Part shown: piece by piece, positions 7,505 to 9,739 of the stretch
Layout: every line of letters starts with the position of its first letter
How positions within the stretch are numbered: position 1 is the stretch's first letter
Origin: Oscillospiraceae bacterium
Lineage (GTDB): Bacteria; Bacillota_A; Clostridia; Oscillospirales; Oscillospiraceae
Assembly: GCA_017936985.1 (NCBI GenBank)
Contig: JAGBEM010000102.1
Span: 1-9,739 of the forward strand
Reading direction: 5' to 3'
DNA length: 9,739 nucleotides
Notes under the pieces: model-generated
Database searches by the model: none
What the model saw: only the letters and a program-made list of their open reading frames with translations
Told to the model about the DNA's origin: nothing
Position numbers and translations under genes: made by a program

Positions 7505-8086
7505 TCAGTCAATTTTTCCAAAATATTCCAGGGGCCAGACCCGAAAAACCAACTTTCCGACCACCTGCTCTTCTGCTACACAGCCAACGGCTGTGTTTCT
7601 GGAGTCCACCGAAACACTTCGATGATCTCCCATTACAAAAATACGGGATTCCGGCACCTGATAGGGAAGTTCAACGTTACAGTCGCCCAGAGCTTTCTCT
7701 GCAACATAGGGTTCCTCGAGGAGCGTATCATTGATATAGACATCGCCTTCCTCGGTAATGTTCACCCAGTCTCCGGCAACCCCGATGACCCGTTTTACCA
7801 GGATCTTGTTATTATAGTAGAACGCCACTACATCTCCGGGGTCAAAATCTGAGGTCTTGATGGTCAGGACGATGTCGCTGTCCGACAGTGTGGGCGTCAT
7901 GGAACTTCCATAGATCTGCAGCACCGGCATCAGCAGAGTTGCCACCAGCACGGCAATCGCCGCAACAGTGATCAGGGTGAAGACGGTGCTGCGCAGAACT
8001 CTGCGATAACGCTGACGATATTTCGCCCGGCTCAGCTCCTCTTCGATCTGCTGCGAAGTAGGTAAGGTTATGGTTTCGTTTTTCAT
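7505..8086 (-). CDS. lepB: Signal peptidase I (pilus-locus type)
   Basis: This 193-residue membrane serine protease removes signal peptides from exported proteins. Numbered from the chosen start: a cytosolic head rich in Glu/Arg (about 8-32), one membrane segment (about 33-56), then the active-site box YGSSMTPTL with catalytic Ser62. Box D is NNKILVKRVIG with general-base Lys98, followed by the GDHR box and DSRN near residues 153-164. All catalytic boxes are intact, unlike the inactive SipA-type homologues in some streptococcal pilus islands. The ATG at 8086 lies 4 nt after the stop of the upstream gene, and translation from it gives MKNETITLP, as expected for the family. Longer in-frame starts at 8107 and 8134 would run into the preceding gene and lack a ribosome site. 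No strong Shine-Dalgarno precedes 8086 either, so translational coupling is likely. Its placement directly before the adhesin gene suggests it serves the pilins. Confidence 0.93.
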   Translation of the reverse strand: MKNETITLPTSQQIEEELSRAKYRQRYRRVLRSTVFTLITVAAIAVLVATLLMPVLQIYGSSMTPTLSDSDIVLTIKTSDFDPGDVVAFYYNNKILVKRVIGVAGDWVNITEEGDVYINDTLLEEPYVAEKALGDCNVELPYQVPESRIFVMGDHRSVSVDSRNTAVGCVAEEQVVGKLVFRVWPLEYFGKID

Positions 8087-8090
8087 AGGC

Positions 8091-8564
8091 TCAATATATG
8101 GTGCCATGGATCTGGCCGGCAGCGCTGCTGCCATTTGGATTAATTGCGGGATACAATGCCATCACCTGCTGCAGACCCTCAAAGGATTCCACAAGCTGCC
8201 TGATCTTAGCGGAGCAATTATCCCAGCATTGCTGTGTTTTCAACTCGGCTTCCGCAATCATGCGGTCGCACTTTTCCCTGGTTTCCTGCTCCATCTGCTG
8301 GCATACCGCGTTTTGGCGTTCGCTCAGCAGTTTGATGTTATCCACGTAAGACTGACAGGAGTCCTGCGCCGCTGTAAAGATACCGCTGAGCTGCAAGGAA
8401 GCCTCTGCAATGGAACCTGCTTTATTAATTTGTATAGTTCGATCGGCCAGTTGTGCCTGGGCCTGATCTAAAAGACACCGCAGCTGCTCATTTTCTCTTC
8501 TCTGCACTAAAAGCAACTCAAGAAGATCTGTACGGCTAAGTCTGCGCAGTTCGCGTTCTGTCAT
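8091..8564 (-). CDS. Small coiled-coil protein at the head of the pilus operon, function unknown
   Basis: This 157-residue soluble protein has no signal peptide or membrane segment. The N terminus, MTERELRRLSRTDLLELLL, leads into a long helix with coiled-coil character (about 20-48). A conserved-looking stretch with AGSIAEASLQLSGIF follows, then a second helical, Glu/Gln-rich part to about residue 135 and a short Gly/Pro/Ser tail. I recall similar proteins encoded beside signal peptidase and sortase genes in Clostridia, sometimes loosely labelled DivIVA-like or DNA repair protein; none of those labels is supported by a motif here. A scaffold that positions pilus assembly or secretion is a guess from context. 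The start at 8564 is chosen over the ATG at 8606 because an AGAGGAG ribosome site sits 7 nt before it. Its stop is 4 nt from the signal peptidase start. Five Cys residues are present, unusual for a cytosolic coiled coil. Confidence 0.8.
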   Translation of the reverse strand: MTERELRRLSRTDLLELLLVQRRENEQLRCLLDQAQAQLADRTIQINKAGSIAEASLQLSGIFTAAQDSCQSYVDNIKLLSERQNAVCQQMEQETREKCDRMIAEAELKTQQCWDNCSAKIRQLVESFEGLQQVMALYPAINPNGSSAAGQIHGTIY

Positions 8565-8631
8565 GGGCCTGCTCCTCTCGCAAGATTTGGTTCGTATCTT
8601 TTTCACGTTTTATTCGTCTTGGTACCACTAT

Positions 8632-8660
8632 ATCTTATCAAAAAATTATTTTCTCCGCAA
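8632..8660 (-). promoter_or_regulatory. Weak candidate promoter of the pilus operon
   Basis: On the minus strand TTGCGG (8655-8660) and TAAGAT (8632-8637) are 17 bp apart, in an AT-rich stretch about 70 nt upstream of the first operon start at 8564. The match to sigma-A boxes is partial. It is one of two candidates; the other is the TATAAT at 8823-8828. Confidence 0.3.
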
Positions 8661-8707
8661 TAGGAATAACACGCAAATGGAAAAATCCGACGCAAACGGT
8701 CAGTACA

Positions 8708-8735
8708 TTGATTATTCAAATCAATATGGTATAAA
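8708..8735 (+). promoter_or_regulatory. Candidate divergent promoter with palindrome over the -35 box
   Basis: Plus-strand TTGATT (8708-8713), a 16-bp spacer and TATAAA (8730-8735) with an upstream TGG (extended -10) form a fair sigma-A promoter. ATTGATT-N5-AATCAAT (8707-8725) is a perfect palindrome over the -35 box and could be an operator. No real gene follows on the plus strand, so this may be chance in AT-rich DNA. Confidence 0.3.
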
Positions 8736-8790
8736 ATAGATATCATGATACCCAAGAAAAGAAGGGATTTTAAGAATCAGTATCAGACGT

Positions 8791-8842
8791 AAAAAACGCC
8801 CCTCTCATGGTTAATTTTGAGTATTATACCACGGGAGGGGGC
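8791..8842 (-). terminator. Rho-independent terminator, minus strand
   Basis: On the minus strand, arms GCCCCCTCCCGTGGT (8828-8842) and ACCATGAGAGGGGC (8798-8811) pair with one bulge and a couple of weak positions. They enclose an AT-rich loop and are followed by G and six T (8791-8796). It would stop transcription arriving from the right before the pilus operon begins. Read on the plus strand the stem has no T run. Confidence 0.65.
8823..8828 (-). promoter_or_regulatory. Perfect extended -10 box inside the terminator loop
   Basis: Minus strand TGGTATAAT is a perfect extended -10. A partial -35 (TCGACT) lies 18 bp upstream. Transcription from here would start near 8815, skip the upstream arm of the hairpin and run into the pilus operon with a leader of about 250 nt. 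Confidence 0.35.
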
Positions 8843-8880
8843 TGAAAGTCGATAGAATTTATGAAATTTTAGTGAAAATA

Positions 8881-8999
8881 TAGTTTCGCCGGTGCCCAGG
8901 CTGATGCTGACGAAGGAACAGCAGCCGTCGCCGATCATGACGGCCACGGCCAGAGCTGCCACCGTCAGAGGATAGACTACGATATTCGATTCCATTATT
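8881..8999 (-). pseudogene. MATE-family efflux transporter remnant
   Basis: About 35 codons in one frame (minus strand) read ESNIVVYPLTVAALAV, then MIGDGCCSFVSISLG and TGE. This matches the second membrane helix and following loop of clostridial MATE multidrug transporters, in which a VVFPLT...IGDG...SLxLG pattern is typical. Family members are usually about 450 residues, so almost everything is missing. To the left the frame runs into AT-rich non-coding DNA and the terminator. To the right it meets a 13-bp perfect inverted repeat (8988-9015) that begins the hairpin-rich element. No ribosome site or full start is present. It is best read as a gene remnant broken by deletion and element insertion. 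The identification is by motif memory only. Confidence 0.6.
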
Positions 9000-9155
9000 T
9001 GAAAATAATGGAATCCCGTCTGCGACTCGCTAAGAGCCGCCCTGCGGGCGGCTGCTCGCTTGCATAGCGCCTGCGGGCGCTTATCATACAGTTCTTGACG
9101 TGCCGTTGGCACTATAAAATGGTTTTCAACCATTTTGACAAGAACAAGTATCATA
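8988..9155. repeat. Hairpin-dense element (candidate REP/MITE-like repeat or structured RNA)
   Basis: Five stem-loops, two of them enclosed by a further stem, lie in 168 bp. The first is GATTCCATTATTT/AAATAATGGAATC (8988-9015, perfect 13 bp). The second is AGCCGCCC-TGC-GGGCGGCT (9035-9053), and the third AGCGCC-TGCG-GGCGCT (9066-9081). An outer stem pairs TATCATAC-A-GTTCTTG (9082-9097) with CAAGAAC-AA-GTATCATA (9139-9155), with one mismatch and a small bulge. It encloses GTGCC-GTT-GGCAC (9100-9112) and AAAATGGTT-TTC-AACCATTTT (9116-9136), making a three-way junction. There is no credible coding capacity. The identity as a dispersed repeat is inferred. Confidence 0.75.
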
Positions 9156-9208
9156 TGATCGCTTTGCCCTTCAGCTGCACGCTGGTCAACATTATGCAGC
9201 GCAACATA

Positions 9209-9244
9209 AAAGTGCGTAAGTCCTGATCCGAACTTACGCACTTT
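9209..9244 (-). terminator. Perfect 13-bp hairpin, possible terminator or operator
   Basis: AAAGTGCGTAAGT (9209-9221) and ACTTACGCACTTT (9232-9244) are exact reverse complements around a 10-nt loop. On the minus strand it is followed by only a short T stretch, so as a terminator of the MBL-fold gene ending at 9342 it is modest. It lies just downstream of the TATAAT box at 9263-9268 and could instead be a 5' leader hairpin, or an outer part of the adjacent hairpin-rich element. Confidence 0.4.
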
Positions 9245-9262
9245 GTGCTACACGATGGATGG

Positions 9263-9292
9263 ATTATATCACAAATTACCCCAAAAATGCAA
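9263..9292 (-). promoter_or_regulatory. Strong sigma-A-like promoter, minus strand
   Basis: TTGCAT (9287-9292), an 18-bp spacer and a perfect TATAAT (9263-9268) preceded by TGA (extended -10). The predicted start is near 9256. Nothing downstream is an intact gene: the transcript would hold the 13-bp hairpin, the hairpin-dense element and the MATE remnant, and would end at the terminator at 8791-8842. Confidence 0.6.
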
Positions 9293-9341
9293 GCGGGAAA
9301 TTCAGGCTGCGGGGCTGGTTTCTTCTTTGTTCGCTGCGGTA

Positions 9342-9739
9342 TCAGCCCAAACACCGGCTGCAGGGCGTATAGCCTTCGGCGATGGCCTGGTCATAATCGG
9401 AGAAGATCACCTGGTTACTTTCGGTGGGCAGGCCGGAACAGGTGGGCAGATGGAGCTTTTTGGAGTTCTTATTGCCGATGTAAGTGACGGATTCCTGTTC
9501 GCTGCCGGCAGGTTCTGTGTTGGCCGGCTCAGCATTCTGGTTTTCCCAGGTGAAGAGGATCTCGCTGCCGTCGCTCACCGCGAGAATGGTGCCCAGTTCA
9601 TCGGTGCGGAACATGGGGATCTGGGCGTCGTTGAGGATGTCGATGGTTTCCACGTGGGGATGGCCATAGGAGTTGCCTGCGCCCACGGAGATCACGGCGT
9701 AGTCCGGATCCACTTCGTAGAGGAAACGGTAGCCGGTAG
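9342..9739 (-). CDS. MBL-fold (ComEC/Rec2-like) hydrolase, C-terminal part with Ada-like metal-binding tail (truncated by window edge)
   Basis: The last 131 codons are visible; the frame is open to the window edge, so the start lies outside and the GTG at 9713 is internal. The first part (TGYRFLYEVDPDYAVISVG, then AGNSYGHPH and FRTDELGTILAV) is the C-terminal end of the metallo-beta-lactamase domain found in ComEC-like secreted hydrolases, with the conserved SVG.NSYGHP and RTD..G motifs. An acidic Glu/Asn/Ser linker follows, then a small domain with YIGNKNSKKLHLPTC, about 25 residues and GYTPCSRCLG at the end. That domain has the Cys/His pattern of the Ada-type zinc-binding module. Clostridial proteins with this pairing are common, and their role in DNA uptake or nuclease activity is not settled. 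It runs the same way as the pilus operon but is separated from it by about 780 bp and a terminator, so it is probably unrelated to piliation. Confidence 0.85.
   Translation of the reverse strand, partial: TGYRFLYEVDPDYAVISVGAGNSYGHPHVETIDILNDAQIPMFRTDELGTILAVSDGSEILFTWENQNAEPANTEPAGSEQESVTYIGNKNSKKLHLPTCSGLPTESNQVIFSDYDQAIAEGYTPCSRCLG

Noticed and set aside
8565..8606. Longer start (ATG at 8606) for the coiled-coil gene
   Set aside because: The AGAGGAG site lies just before the ATG at 8564, and the extra 14 residues look unlike the rest of the protein.
8677..8792. Two tiny plus-strand frames, 20 and 15 codons (8677-8739, 8745-8792), downstream of or overlapping a promoter-like sequence
   Set aside because: Too short, no convincing ribosome sites, and no family I recognise.
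8807..8845. 12-codon plus-strand frame starting MVNFEYYT, like the start of some alcohol dehydrogenases
   Set aside because: It stops after 12 codons, lies inside the terminator stem and has no ribosome site; the likeness is probably chance.
8783..9241. A 152-codon minus-strand frame across the hairpin element and MATE remnant
   Set aside because: It runs through six inverted repeats, only its middle resembles a protein family, and it ends inside the terminator, so it is not a real gene.

Overview
The window looks like a chromosomal segment of a low-to-mid GC Gram-positive anaerobe of the class Clostridia, probably a gut Oscillospirales-type bacterium. The reasons are LPxTG wall anchors, a clostridial-type signal peptidase, a class C sortase and strong AGGAGG-type ribosome binding sites. 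The taxonomic call is an inference from protein flavour only. All genes supported here lie on the minus strand, so transcription runs from high to low coordinates.

Positions 8564 to 1 hold one sortase-assembled pilus operon of seven genes. In transcription order they are: a small coiled-coil protein (8091-8564); a type I signal peptidase with an intact Ser/Lys dyad (7505-8086); a 1313-residue tip adhesin (3519-7460) with a His/Cys repeat array, a CHAP domain, a thioester domain and Cna_B/SpaA-type domains; the LPETG major pilin (1817-3463); a class C pilin sortase (923-1750); a small LPYTG ancillary or basal pilin (246-923); and the start of a second sortase-like protein (1-256, cut by the window edge). 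Gaps are short, and the last three genes are joined by overlaps. The one long intercistronic gap, after the major pilin, holds a GC-rich stem-loop that probably sets the pilin-to-sortase ratio. The signal peptidase would process the exported pilins. SrtC would polymerise the major pilin with the tip adhesin at the distal end. The second sortase and the LPYTG protein are good candidates for attaching the fibre to the wall.

Positions 8565-9341 contain no intact gene. This stretch holds candidate promoters, a convincing minus-strand terminator (8791-8842), a roughly 35-codon remnant of a MATE-family transporter (8881-8999), and an unusually dense run of inverted repeats (8988-9155, plus a 13-bp perfect hairpin at 9209-9244). 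That run is preceded by a strong consensus-like promoter (9263-9292). It may be a dispersed hairpin-rich element that broke the MATE gene, or a structured non-coding RNA unit.

Positions 9342-9739 hold the 3' end of a MBL-fold (ComEC/Rec2-like) gene with a C-terminal Ada-like metal-binding tail; its start lies beyond the window.
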